Origin: Cyanobacteria bacterium SBLK
GTDB lineage: Bacteria; Cyanobacteriota; Cyanobacteriia; Cyanobacteriales; Spirulinaceae
Direction: 5' to 3'
Length of the DNA: 64,000 nt
NCBI GenBank assembly: GCA_017746715.1
Contig: JAGHZQ010000048.1
Location: forward strand, 1-64,000
Shown: positions 8,998 through 16,893 of the stretch, piece after piece
Position numbering within the stretch: position 1 is the first letter of the stretch
Layout: each line of letters opens with the position of its first letter
Translations under genes and position numbers: made by a program
The notes under the pieces: model-generated
The model's input: only the letters and a program-made list of their open reading frames with translations
The model's database searches: none
What the model was told of the DNA's origin: nothing

Positions 8998-9052
8998 GGG
9001 GGGAGAGGGGGGAGCTTCGGGAGAGGGGGGAGCTTCGGGAGAGGGGGAGCTT
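8998..9052. repeat. Tandem repeat of about 18-21 bp (gggagaggggggagcttcg)
   Basis: Three near-identical units of gggagaggggggagcttc lie between cbiT and the oxidoreductase gene. The same GGGGAGC(T/G)TCGGGAG flavour reappears inside the topoisomerase gene near 18410, so this is a dispersed low-complexity element of the genome. Confidence 0.75.
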
Positions 9053-9059
9053 CTTCCTC

Positions 9060-10061
9060 TTAAATGGTCAATGCTATTTTGCCTGTAGACGAACCCGTTT
9101 CAAGCGCTTGATGGGCTTTTGAGGCTAAAGCTAGGGGAAATGTTTGACTGAGATGGATTTTCAATCGACCCGCATCGATCCATTCGGCACACTGACGCAG
9201 AATTTGACCGTGATAGCGTTGCCTCTCGATGAGTCCTTCTAGCATGGGGGTTAGCATGAGTTCCATGCTAACGCGTTGATTGCGCTTGCGGGCGAGTTTG
9301 AAGTTTCCTTGGCGGACATCGGGCTCGAGGAGCGTCACGAGATCTCCACCATACTTCACGGCGGCGACCGTGTCGAAAAAGATTTTTCCCCCAACGGTAT
9401 CGAAAGCCAAATCGACTCCTTTTCCTTGCGTCCAAGCGATCGCTTCTGTCGCAAAGTCTTTTTGTCGATAGAGAATCGGCAAATCCGCCCCCAATTTTCT
9501 GACCAATCTTTCTTTATCGGGCGTACTTACGGTAGTACACACTTCTGCCCCTCTAATTTTAGCAAGCTGGATGGCGACATGACCCACTCCCCCGGCTCCC
9601 GCTTGGATTAAGACCTTTTGCCCTGCTTCGAGCCGTCCTCGGTCGTATAATGCCTCCCATGCGGTGATTAAAACGAGAGGTGCGGCTGCGGCTGCGGCAA
9701 AGGAGAGGGTTTTGGGTTTGGGGGCGAGATAATGTTCCTCAACAACAGCATATCGAGCATAATTTCCCGTCCCGGTTTGTCCGAGACCGCCAAAGCAATA
9801 ATAAACTTCGTCCCCCGGTTTAAATTGACTGACTCCCGAGGCGATCGCCTCAACGACTCCCGCTCCATCGCATCCTAAAATGGCGGGCATTCGATCGGGA
9901 TAAAATGTCCCCCGACGGCGAATTTTCGTATCGATGGGATTCACCCCAGCCGCACGAATTTTAATTAACACTTGATTGGATTCTTGAATGGTAGGCGCGG
10001 GAATATCTTGGATTTGCAGAACTTCCGGCGAACCGGGTTCGCTCATTAAAATCGCTTGCAT
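9060..10061 (-). CDS. Quinone-oxidoreductase-like MDR family NADPH oxidoreductase
   Basis: Medium-chain dehydrogenase/reductase of 333 residues. The N-terminal GroES-like part has GVNPIDTKIR and GCDGAGVV, and the Rossmann part has IQAGAGGVGHVAIQLAK at about residues 152-168. The zinc ligands of classical alcohol dehydrogenases are absent, so it belongs with zeta-crystallin-like quinone reductases and is probably NADPH-dependent. The substrate is unknown. It is a stand-alone minus-strand gene with short repeats on both sides. The next upstream gene is a GNAT acetyltransferase with no evident functional link. Confidence 0.9.
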   Translation of the reverse strand: MQAILMSEPGSPEVLQIQDIPAPTIQESNQVLIKIRAAGVNPIDTKIRRRGTFYPDRMPAILGCDGAGVVEAIASGVSQFKPGDEVYYCFGGLGQTGTGNYARYAVVEEHYLAPKPKTLSFAAAAAAPLVLITAWEALYDRGRLEAGQKVLIQAGAGGVGHVAIQLAKIRGAEVCTTVSTPDKERLVRKLGADLPILYRQKDFATEAIAWTQGKGVDLAFDTVGGKIFFDTVAAVKYGGDLVTLLEPDVRQGNFKLARKRNQRVSMELMLTPMLEGLIERQRYHGQILRQCAEWIDAGRLKIHLSQTFPLALASKAHQALETGSSTGKIALTI

Positions 10062-10134
10062 TATTTGTTATTTGTTGTTGAGCTATCGCTGGTGACTCTT
10101 CGGCAGGCTCAGAGCATCACTGGTGATTGTTAAT

Positions 10135-10752
10135 TTATCTTGCTTTTCTATCTCGTTCGTAGGAAATTAATTTACTATAATATTCGTGTTCTGTCAGATT
10201 CATGGATAAGAAAACGTGCTTGCGTTCGCCATTGAATCCTTTTCGTTTAAAAAAGTTAATTGCAGGAGTATTTTCGGGATCGGTATCTGCTAAAACCAAT
10301 TGCACGTTTTCACCGATCATGCGTTCGATGAGTTTATCGACTAGGCGATCGCCAACGCCGTGACGCTGAAATTTGGGTTCGACTCCCATCCAATTTAAGT
10401 ATCCATATGTTACGGAATGTTTGGTAAAAATCGTCCCCAAAATAAACCCAGCCATTTCTCCTTCAATCTCTGCCACCAAACAATATTCCCAATCCGTATT
10501 GTACAATCTCGCTACCTCCCATTCATCCCAAGTTCGGTATAAAGAAGGATAGCGATCGCGTGTAAATAATCGTTCCCCTAGATGATAAATTGGTGCGAGA
10601 TCGTCAATAGAAATATCGCGAATTGTTATGGTTTTTTGGTTATTTGTTGTTAGTTGTTGGTTGTTGGCGTTGAATTTCTTCTCCTGTTCTTCCCTCTTTC
10701 TCCCCTCTTCTTGGGAGGGGTTAGGGGTGGTTTGTTGTTGGTTGTTAGTCAT
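10135..10752 (-). CDS. GNAT family N-acetyltransferase with a repeat-derived N-terminal extension
   Basis: A 205-residue protein. The GNAT core starts near residue 42 (ITIRDISIDDL) and carries the acetyl-CoA loop PKFQRHGVGDRLVDKLI followed by DTDPENTPAINFFKRKGF. The substrate (amine or protein N-terminus) cannot be told. The first 40 residues (MTNNQQQTTPNPSQEEGRKR and on) come from TTGTTGTTGG simple repeat plus half of the CCCTCCCAAGAGGGG element seen near 15520 and 16090. The only credible start is the ATG at 10752, preceded by GAGGCGAG. No in-frame ATG or GTG lies closer to the core. It is on the same strand as the permease gene, 41 bases away. Confidence 0.88.
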   Translation of the reverse strand: MTNNQQQTTPNPSQEEGRKREEQEKKFNANNQQLTTNNQKTITIRDISIDDLAPIYHLGERLFTRDRYPSLYRTWDEWEVARLYNTDWEYCLVAEIEGEMAGFILGTIFTKHSVTYGYLNWMGVEPKFQRHGVGDRLVDKLIERMIGENVQLVLADTDPENTPAINFFKRKGFNGERKHVFLSMNLTEHEYYSKLISYERDRKAR

Positions 10753-10793
10753 AACTGTAATCTCGCCTCACTCATGGATAACTTGATAACTGA

Positions 10794-12011
10794 TTAAAGT
10801 CTTCTTAAAGCAACAATCGGATCCAGTTTTGCCGCCCGACGAGCGGGAAAGACGCCAAATCCCAAGCCAATTCCTCCCGATACGCCAACGGCTAAAATAA
10901 CGGCAAAAGGAGAAATCACTGCTGAAAGAGGCGAGACTAGACTGACAAAGACAATACCGCCAATCCCGACAATTGTGCCAAGAAATCCTCCGATCGCAGA
11001 AACAATAGTAGATTCTACTAAGAACTGCGATAAAATGTCTTTATCTTTAGCTCCCATTGCCTTTCGCAGTCCGATTTCTTGGGTGCGTTCCGTGACAGAA
11101 ACTAACATGATATTCATCACCCCAATACCGCCAACAATTAAGGAAATTCCTGCAATACCTGCCAGCAATGCCGTTAATCCTGCGGTGACAGTCCCGACAA
11201 TACTCAAAATATCTTTTTGGGTTCTCACGGTAAAATCGTCTTCTCCTACAATATTATGACGCAAGCGCAATAAATTTTCGATTTGAAATTTGGCTGCATT
11301 AATACTTTGGCGATCGCGAGCCGAGACGGAAATAAAGCTAACTTGCGTTCCATAAATCGAGGTTTCCCCGACTAATTGATTGGCCATCGTACTCAGAGGA
11401 ACGTAAACGGCTTCATCTTGATTCGTTCCTAAAAAAGACCCTTTCGATTGCATCGTCCCCACCACTTCAAAACTAATATTTTTGATGCGAACCTTCTTAC
11501 CAATGGGATCGCGATCGCTAAAATATCTGTCCGCTAATTCCGATCCCAAGACGATAACTTTAGTATTTCTCCTCACATCGAGTTCATTAATAAAACGCCC
11601 TCGTTCCACTTCAAAATCTCGCACGGGAACAAATTCCGGCGTGACTCCCAATACTAAATGCCGCGCATTGCGATCGCGATATGCCGTCGTCATTTGCAAG
11701 TTAATTTGCGGAGCAACTTCCCGAACGGCGGGAACTTGCGTCGCGATCGCCTCGGCATCTTCTAACACTAATGTTTTGGGAAGTTCAAAAGTCGTTTGAC
11801 GATCCTTTTGCGAGCCCGGTACGATAAAAATTACATCCGGACCGAGAGACTCAAATTCATCATTGGCGAGTTTTTGGGCTGCCTGTCCGAAACCAATTGT
11901 TGCAATCACCGAAGCATTGCCAATAATGATTCCTAACATGGTCAAAGCAGTTCGTAATTTATTTTCGAGCAAAGTGCCGCTCGCCATTCTAATACTTTCT
12001 GATGTATCCAT
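10794..12011 (-). CDS. MacB/FtsX-type ABC transporter permease
   Basis: A 405-residue inner-membrane protein: N-terminal TM helix (about 20-40), a large periplasmic MacB-type domain, then three TM helices in the FtsX domain (about 270-400). NIMLVSVTERTQEIGLRKAMGA is the family hallmark coupling segment. With an HlyD-type adaptor it would form a tripartite exporter of the DevBCA/MacAB kind. The adaptor gene is upstream on the same strand but separated from this gene by a DNA methyltransferase. No ATP-binding subunit is encoded nearby, so that subunit must come from elsewhere. Confidence 0.93.
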   Translation of the reverse strand: MDTSESIRMASGTLLENKLRTALTMLGIIIGNASVIATIGFGQAAQKLANDEFESLGPDVIFIVPGSQKDRQTTFELPKTLVLEDAEAIATQVPAVREVAPQINLQMTTAYRDRNARHLVLGVTPEFVPVRDFEVERGRFINELDVRRNTKVIVLGSELADRYFSDRDPIGKKVRIKNISFEVVGTMQSKGSFLGTNQDEAVYVPLSTMANQLVGETSIYGTQVSFISVSARDRQSINAAKFQIENLLRLRHNIVGEDDFTVRTQKDILSIVGTVTAGLTALLAGIAGISLIVGGIGVMNIMLVSVTERTQEIGLRKAMGAKDKDILSQFLVESTIVSAIGGFLGTIVGIGGIVFVSLVSPLSAVISPFAVILAVGVSGGIGLGFGVFPARRAAKLDPIVALRRL

Positions 12012-12041
12012 TTTTTAGAGATTAATAGGTGTTTTTGGGGT

Positions 12042-13073
12042 TTATCTTAGTGCGGTTTTAATCGATTTTCCAATCGCAAAAGCGAGTAATGGTGGGACGG
12101 CATTCCCGACTTGTCTGTATTGTGCTGTTGAAGTCCCTAAAAATTTATACCAATCGGGAAACGATTGAAGGCGTGCGGCTTCTCTTACGGTAATATGCCG
12201 AGGAAAATAGGGATGAATATGCGGTCTGCCTCCTCCCGCTTTAGAACCCACTAAAACAGTTCTTGCGGGTTTTTCAGGATCTATTCTATCTGTATGGTCT
12301 ACGCGATCGCGCCCGCCTTGAGGAACTTTTTCGTATCGACAACGCACTCGCTCTCCATGCTTGCGAAGATCGTGATTGTGCAAATGATTAATATCTTCAA
12401 GAGCGAGTTTCGCCGGTATCCAATTTAATCGCGATCGATCCGATATATTCAAATTTGATGGATTGCAATACTTCGGATTGGGAAAGCTAAATTCTGTAGG
12501 TTTGTAAAATCCAACAACAAAAACTCTCTTTCTGATTTGTGGAATGCCATAATCGGCAGCATTTAACATAGAAGTATACAGATTGTATCCAGTTTCAACT
12601 TGAAAATGATTGTAGAGATTTTCCCAATCTTTGCCACCGTTAAGCGTTAAGAGTCCGGGTACATTTTCAAAAATAAATACTTCTGGTTCTAACTCATTAA
12701 TCAGACGAATATACTCAAAAACGAGCTGTCCTCGCAGATCGGCAAAAGATTCTCGTTTACCTAAAATACTGAAGGCTTGGCAAGGGGGGCCCCCGGCAAT
12801 TAGACTGATGCTTTCCGTGTCAATGAGTTGTTTGATTTCTTGTCCTTTCACATTTTGAACATCTTTGATTTCCGTGATGCAATTTTTGAAATTATATGAA
12901 ATGGTATCGCAATAATATTTGACGCGATCGTTTGCATATCGAAAGTCAAATCCTGCCAAAGATAACCCCAGATCGAGGCCTCCCCCTCCTGAAAATAAAG
13001 AAACGGCGATCGATTCTTTATTTTGTCCCCGTGGGAGAGATAGATGATTAAGCGCATTCAGATATGAGTTCAT
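12042..13073 (-). CDS. Orphan DNA (cytosine-5-)-methyltransferase
   Basis: A 343-residue C5-cytosine methyltransferase with all catalytic motifs: motif I VSLFSGGGGLDLGL (about 25-36), motif IV GGPPCQAFSILGKR with nucleophile Cys98, motif VI ENVPGL (Glu136), motif VIII QIRKRVFVVG, motif IX RTVLVG and motif X QVGNAVPPLL. The target-recognition part between VIII and IX is short. No restriction endonuclease is next to it, so it acts as a solitary methylase or with a distant partner. It sits between the HlyD adaptor (18 bases) and the MacB permease (30 bases), where an ABC ATPase would normally be. The target sequence cannot be read off. Confidence 0.93.
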   Translation of the reverse strand: MNSYLNALNHLSLPRGQNKESIAVSLFSGGGGLDLGLSLAGFDFRYANDRVKYYCDTISYNFKNCITEIKDVQNVKGQEIKQLIDTESISLIAGGPPCQAFSILGKRESFADLRGQLVFEYIRLINELEPEVFIFENVPGLLTLNGGKDWENLYNHFQVETGYNLYTSMLNAADYGIPQIRKRVFVVGFYKPTEFSFPNPKYCNPSNLNISDRSRLNWIPAKLALEDINHLHNHDLRKHGERVRCRYEKVPQGGRDRVDHTDRIDPEKPARTVLVGSKAGGGRPHIHPYFPRHITVREAARLQSFPDWYKFLGTSTAQYRQVGNAVPPLLAFAIGKSIKTALR

Positions 13074-13091
13074 TGCAGGTTCGAAAGACTC

Positions 13092-14498
13092 TTACTCTTC
13101 TTTGGGTTGATATTGGGGAGGAAGTTCGACAAAGATGCGCTCTCCCGGTTCTAAACCGCTAATCACTTGCGTTTTGTCGTCAATGGTGGCCCCCAAAACA
13201 ACCAGTCTGAATTCGGGTCGATTGTTATCATCGGCGACCATCACTCCTTGTTCGCCGTCTTGGGTCACGATCGCCACGGTAGGAATAACCGTACTGTTCG
13301 CGAGGGATTGTCCGACGAAAGTAACGTCTACATTCATGCCCGATCGCAGTTCTTTCTGGTTGGGATCGACAAAAACCTTCACCTCAAAAGAAGTGACGTT
13401 ATCTTCTACCACCGCCTCGGGGGCGATCAAGCGCACGGCACCGCGAAAAACCTTATTGGGAAAGGCATCAGCCACAATTTCTACCGGTTGCCTGAGTTGC
13501 AATTTGCCAACATCGACTTCGGGAACTTTGGCGAGAACTTCCAAACCCCGAGCGATCGCTAAAATCGAAGTGGAAGTCGCCGAAGCCGTCGCCGAGGCGG
13601 AGGTAGTCGGGGTAATAAAAGCCCCTGGAGTAGCATAGCGTTGAGTAATAATCCCCTTAAAAGGCGCGCGAATCACCGTATCGGCTCGTCGGATTTGCGC
13701 CTCTAAGAATTGCGCTTGGGCGGCTTTTGCGGCTTCTTCCAATTGTACGATTTCCGCACGCCCCTTACTTTGCAAGCCTTGGAGATTGATTTGCGCTTCT
13801 TGTAGATTGGCACGCAAGCGATTCAGTTCCGGGGTTCTCGTTTCGACTTCTCGTTTGAGGGCTTCTTGCGAGGCCAATAATTCCGCTTGTGCTGCCGCTA
13901 ATTCTACCCCCGCATCCTCGTAAGTATTGGTAGAAATCGCTCCCGTTTCTTGGGTTTGTTGGTAGCGTTGAAAGCGAACTTCCGCATTGCGATGGCGAAT
14001 TTCTGCTTCTCGGACGCGAACCTGCGCTTCGTTGATTTCCGTGGGAATTCTTTGACCGGCTTCTTCAATACTGGCAGCGGCGGCAACAACCCGAGCTCGA
14101 GCTTGGGCGATCTCGGAATTAATTTCGGTGGTTGAGGCTTGACCGTTCGCCGCCGCTTGACGGAGGTTGGCTTGTGCCTGCAACACTTGTGCCTGAACTT
14201 CCCCATTGTCCATAACGGCTAATTCTTGTCCGGCTTCTACCTCCATCCCCTGCTCTACCCGGAGTTCCAGGAGAACTCCCGCACGCTTGGGAGAAATATT
14301 GACGCTTTGGAAAGGAGTCACGGTCCCGCTGGCTTTGATGCGGACGCGCAAAGATTCTTCTTCAACGAGAACGGTATATTGTTCGAGTTCGGACTCGCCA
14401 AAAATCGCATTATATGTAATGCCGCCAACGCCAACAATACTGGCACTGGCAACGCCAACAATAATCCAAGGGAGAAAATTTCGCGAAGAAAAGGTCAT
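13092..14498 (-). CDS. HlyD/MacA-type membrane fusion protein (efflux adaptor)
   Basis: Periplasmic adaptor of about 468 residues, anchored by an N-terminal hydrophobic helix (FLPWIIVGVASASIVGVGG). A lipoyl/biotinyl-like half domain follows, then a long Ala/Gln/Glu-rich coiled-coil hairpin, the returning lipoyl half (DTVIRAPFKGIITQRYATPG) and beta-barrel regions. The ORF is open to 14603, but those extra 35 residues lack adaptor character. The ATG at 14498 directly precedes the membrane anchor and is preferred. It probably works with the MacB-type permease two genes downstream. Its start faces the TPR gene across a promoter region of about 150 bases. Confidence 0.9.
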   Translation of the reverse strand: MTFSSRNFLPWIIVGVASASIVGVGGITYNAIFGESELEQYTVLVEEESLRVRIKASGTVTPFQSVNISPKRAGVLLELRVEQGMEVEAGQELAVMDNGEVQAQVLQAQANLRQAAANGQASTTEINSEIAQARARVVAAAASIEEAGQRIPTEINEAQVRVREAEIRHRNAEVRFQRYQQTQETGAISTNTYEDAGVELAAAQAELLASQEALKREVETRTPELNRLRANLQEAQINLQGLQSKGRAEIVQLEEAAKAAQAQFLEAQIRRADTVIRAPFKGIITQRYATPGAFITPTTSASATASATSTSILAIARGLEVLAKVPEVDVGKLQLRQPVEIVADAFPNKVFRGAVRLIAPEAVVEDNVTSFEVKVFVDPNQKELRSGMNVDVTFVGQSLANSTVIPTVAIVTQDGEQGVMVADDNNRPEFRLVVLGATIDDKTQVISGLEPGERIFVELPPQYQPKEE

Positions 14499-14646
14499 TT
14501 CCGTGAACGCTGAATGATGAACAATGTTTTCGGCATCTGTCGAAAACTCGAGATATCTTTTTGGGAACGAATCAAACCATTCGCCGATCTCGCACACTAT
14601 CATTACACTATGATGATAGTTGATAGCAAAGGTTTCAAGCGATATC

Positions 14647-15492
14647 GTGCCTAAGAGGAACTGGTTACTTTCGGTTTTAGCAATAGCAGGGTCTTGGCAA
14701 TTGGCTGCCCCCGCCTTCGGACAAGCCTTGCTCCCCTATACGTTTAATTTGAATGTTGAGGATTTAGAAGAAAATGGCATCGTCCTCGTGCAGGATGTCG
14801 TCCAGCTCGTGCGCTTCGAGCAATATGACTTGGCCGTCCCTCGGGCCAAGCTGGCGACTCAATTGGCTCCCAACATTTTTGAATCTTGGTTTATTTTGGG
14901 CAGCCTTTACGTTCAGCAACAAGAACTCGATCGCGGGATTGAAACCCTTCTCAAAGCGCAAGAACTTGCCCCGGAAGAGCCGGGGATTTTATTTACCTTG
15001 GGGTCTGCCTATTTCCAAAAAGGACGCTTTGAAGAGGCTTTAGAGGTCTTAGAAGCCGGATTGGATCTTAACCCCGAGTCCATTGAGGCTCGCTTCGATC
15101 TCGGCAATACTTATTTGATGTTGCAACGCTACGACGATGCGATCGCTTCTTATGACGTTGCTTTTACCCAACAAGAGGATTTCTGGCCGGCTATTAATAA
15201 TATTGGTTTGATCGAATACGAGCAAGGGGATGTTAAGGGAGCGATCGCTTCTTGGAACAAGGCTCTGGAGATCGATCCCGATGCTGTCGAACCCAAACTC
15301 GCGATTGCGGTTGCTCTTTACACGGAAGGACAACCGGAACGGGCTTTGCAATTGGGAGAAGAAGCCCTTTCCCGCGATCGCAAGTACGCTGAGTTGGATT
15401 TTCTCGAAGAAAATCTTTGGGGCGCACGACTGCTGGCAGATGCGGCACAGTTTCTCGCAACGCCTCGCATTCAGGCACTTGTCAGTCGTTGA
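14647..15492 (+). CDS. Secreted tetratricopeptide-repeat protein
   Basis: About 281 residues: a signal peptide (PKRNWLLSVLAIAG to AFGQA) and then six or so TPR units, with typical pieces PGILFTLGSAYFQKGRFEEALE, EARFDLGNTYLMLQRYDDAI and NIGLIEYEQGDVKGAIASWNKALEIDPD. It is probably a scaffold in the periplasm or lumen. The partner is unknown. A GTG at 14647 with AAAGG upstream begins directly at the signal peptide. A TTG at 14620 is the alternative start. Transcribed divergently from the HlyD gene. Confidence 0.87.
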   Translation: MPKRNWLLSVLAIAGSWQLAAPAFGQALLPYTFNLNVEDLEENGIVLVQDVVQLVRFEQYDLAVPRAKLATQLAPNIFESWFILGSLYVQQQELDRGIETLLKAQELAPEEPGILFTLGSAYFQKGRFEEALEVLEAGLDLNPESIEARFDLGNTYLMLQRYDDAIASYDVAFTQQEDFWPAINNIGLIEYEQGDVKGAIASWNKALEIDPDAVEPKLAIAVALYTEGQPERALQLGEEALSRDRKYAELDFLEENLWGARLLADAAQFLATPRIQALVSR

Positions 15493-15513
15493 TTTTGTTG
15501 TTTTACCAAGTAA

Positions 15514-15666
15514 ACCCACCCCTAGCCCCTCCCAAGAGGGGGATAAGAGGGGGATTTAGATTCTGGGGTGTTGAAAAAAGGCGATCGCCAAAAATCTACT
15601 CGATTAATCCCAACCCTTTCCCGCAAACTCCGACTCCCCCTCTTGGGAGGGGGTTGGGGGGTGGGT
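15514..15666. repeat. 153-bp inverted-repeat-bounded element, copy A
   Basis: Begins acccacccctagcccctccc and ends with the near reverse complement gggagggggttggggggtggg. The termini (about 30 bases) can pair. The middle contains GGCGATCGCCAAAAATCT and ACTCCGACTCCCCCTC. Copy B at 16079-16231 has the same length and order at high identity. The element has no ORF of its own. Its inner end supplies the last 20 codons of the neighbouring DUF559 gene, giving the tail HPPTPSQEGESEFAGKGWD. Confidence 0.88.
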
Positions 15667-16032
15667 CTGTCTTTCTATCCAATCATCGATCGCCAGCAAA
15701 ACCCCATCGATATGCTCGCAAACCTCACCTTCTTGAAATCGTAAAAATCGGATGCCCAATGATTCTAATCGGTATTGTCTGTCGCGATCGCGTTCTTGTG
15801 CCTCTTCGCTATTATGAGAAGAACCATCAATTTCAATCGCTAACATTAAGGCTTTACAATAGAAATCAACAATAAATTGGTCGATGGGACGCTGGCGATC
15901 GAAGTCATAACCCCTCATTTGTTTTCCCTTGAGATGTTGCCAGAGTTTGCGTTCCCCTTTGGTCATGTTTTTGCGGAGTTCCCGAGCCCGTGCTTTGAGT
16001 TTGGGATTGTAGGGAATGATGGGGTGTTTCAT
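15604..16032 (-). CDS. DUF559 family (Vsr-like fold) putative endonuclease
   Basis: A 142-residue protein of the DUF559 family, related to very-short-patch-repair nucleases. It starts with NPKLKARARELRKNMTKGERKLWQHLK and has the presumed metal-binding core FIVDFYCKALMLAIEIDGSSH and RFLRFQEGEV. The function in cyanobacteria is unknown. The gene lies precisely between two 153-bp repeat copies and its stop codon is inside copy A, so the tail from about residue 122 is repeat-derived. This suggests the gene moves with, or is targeted by, the repeats. Confidence 0.85.
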   Translation of the reverse strand: MKHPIIPYNPKLKARARELRKNMTKGERKLWQHLKGKQMRGYDFDRQRPIDQFIVDFYCKALMLAIEIDGSSHNSEEAQERDRDRQYRLESLGIRFLRFQEGEVCEHIDGVLLAIDDWIERQTHPPTPSQEGESEFAGKGWD

Positions 16033-16078
16033 TTAGTCAATGCAGGGACAATATATTTTTACTGCTCTCGGTAATGCG

Positions 16079-16231
16079 ACCCACCCCTAGCCCCTCCCAA
16101 GAGGGGGACAAGAAGGGCATTGAGGTTTATGGATGTCGCGAAAAGGCGATCGCCAAAAATCTCTCCGATTACTTCCCACCCTTTCCTGTAAACTCCGACT
16201 CCCCCTCTTGGGAGGGGGCTGGGGGGTGGGT
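16079..16231. repeat. 153-bp inverted-repeat-bounded element, copy B
   Basis: Same orientation and length as copy A. It starts acccacccctagcccctccc, contains GGCGATCGCCAAAAATCT, and ends ggagggggctggggggtggg. The two copies flank the DUF559 gene as direct repeats about 410 bases apart. No duplicated flanking target site was evident by eye. Confidence 0.88.
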
Positions 16232-16342
16232 TGGTTTTCGCTTAGATGGTTCATCTGATGCTCTATTCATCGAATGGGCTTGCCAACCCTCCCCATTTTG
16301 TAGTACAAATATTTTTAGTTAAGAAATCGTAAATTTCTTTTC

Positions 16343-16747
16343 CTAATTCTCCTCCTCGCCCAAAAATCGCTTAATTTGAGCGACAAATTCGTGATGATCC
16401 ACCACGGGCTTGGAAATATAACCATCCGCACCGCTTTGTTTGAGGAAGTTTTCGCGATCGCCTTCCATGGCGTGAGCCGTCACCAAAATGATGGGCAGAT
16501 CGGCAGTTTTGGGATCGGCCTTAAGCATTTGCGTAATTTTAATGCCATCCACGGCCTGTCCCTGATAAACGCTATGAGCGAGGGAAACATCCATTAAAAT
16601 AATATCCACCTCTCGTGCTTGGGCGGCATTCATCACTTCTTCGACATTTTCTGTTCCCTTAACCTCCAAATTGCCACGTTTTTTGAGAATCTTAGAAAAA
16701 ACGCGAAGATTAATGGGATCGTCTTCTACAATCAAAACGGTTTTCAT
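16343..16747 (-). CDS. Single-domain response regulator (CheY-like)
   Basis: A 134-residue receiver domain with no output domain. The acidic pocket is EDD (residues 8-10), the phospho-acceptor is Asp53 in ILMDVSL, Thr90 is in LVTAHAM and Lys113 in ISKPV. The segment SLAHSVYQGQAVDGIKIT is a short insertion after the phosphorylation site, seen in DivK/hybrid-kinase-associated receivers. The partner kinase is not in the window. Start ATG at 16747. Confidence 0.94.
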   Translation of the reverse strand: MKTVLIVEDDPINLRVFSKILKKRGNLEVKGTENVEEVMNAAQAREVDIILMDVSLAHSVYQGQAVDGIKITQMLKADPKTADLPIILVTAHAMEGDRENFLKQSGADGYISKPVVDHHEFVAQIKRFLGEEEN

Positions 16748-16893
16748 ATGACATTAATCGCGAACAATGCGGATAAAAATGGCAAGAGAGAATAAATGGG
16801 GAGGCTTCACCTTTTGTAATATTCCCATTCTTTAGGATAATCCACTATCCCCTCCAAGCCGTAAGAAAAAAATCATTAAGGACGCAAAAACTC

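Noticed and set aside
8399..9060. Cobalamin riboswitch upstream of cbiT
   Set aside because: The leader contains only the G-rich tandem repeat; no B12-box-like sequence was seen.
12042..13073. A full restriction-modification system
   Set aside because: No endonuclease or specificity gene lies nearby; neighbours are exporter genes.
14499..14603. N-terminal extension of the HlyD gene
   Set aside because: The 35 extra residues lack adaptor or signal character; the ATG at 14498 sits directly before the membrane anchor.
15417..15875. ORF across the 153-bp element and DUF559 antisense
   Set aside because: Composed of repeat translation and antisense of DUF559; no protein-like composition.
16074..16322. 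ORF inside repeat copy B
   Set aside because: Entirely repeat-derived with no start signal.
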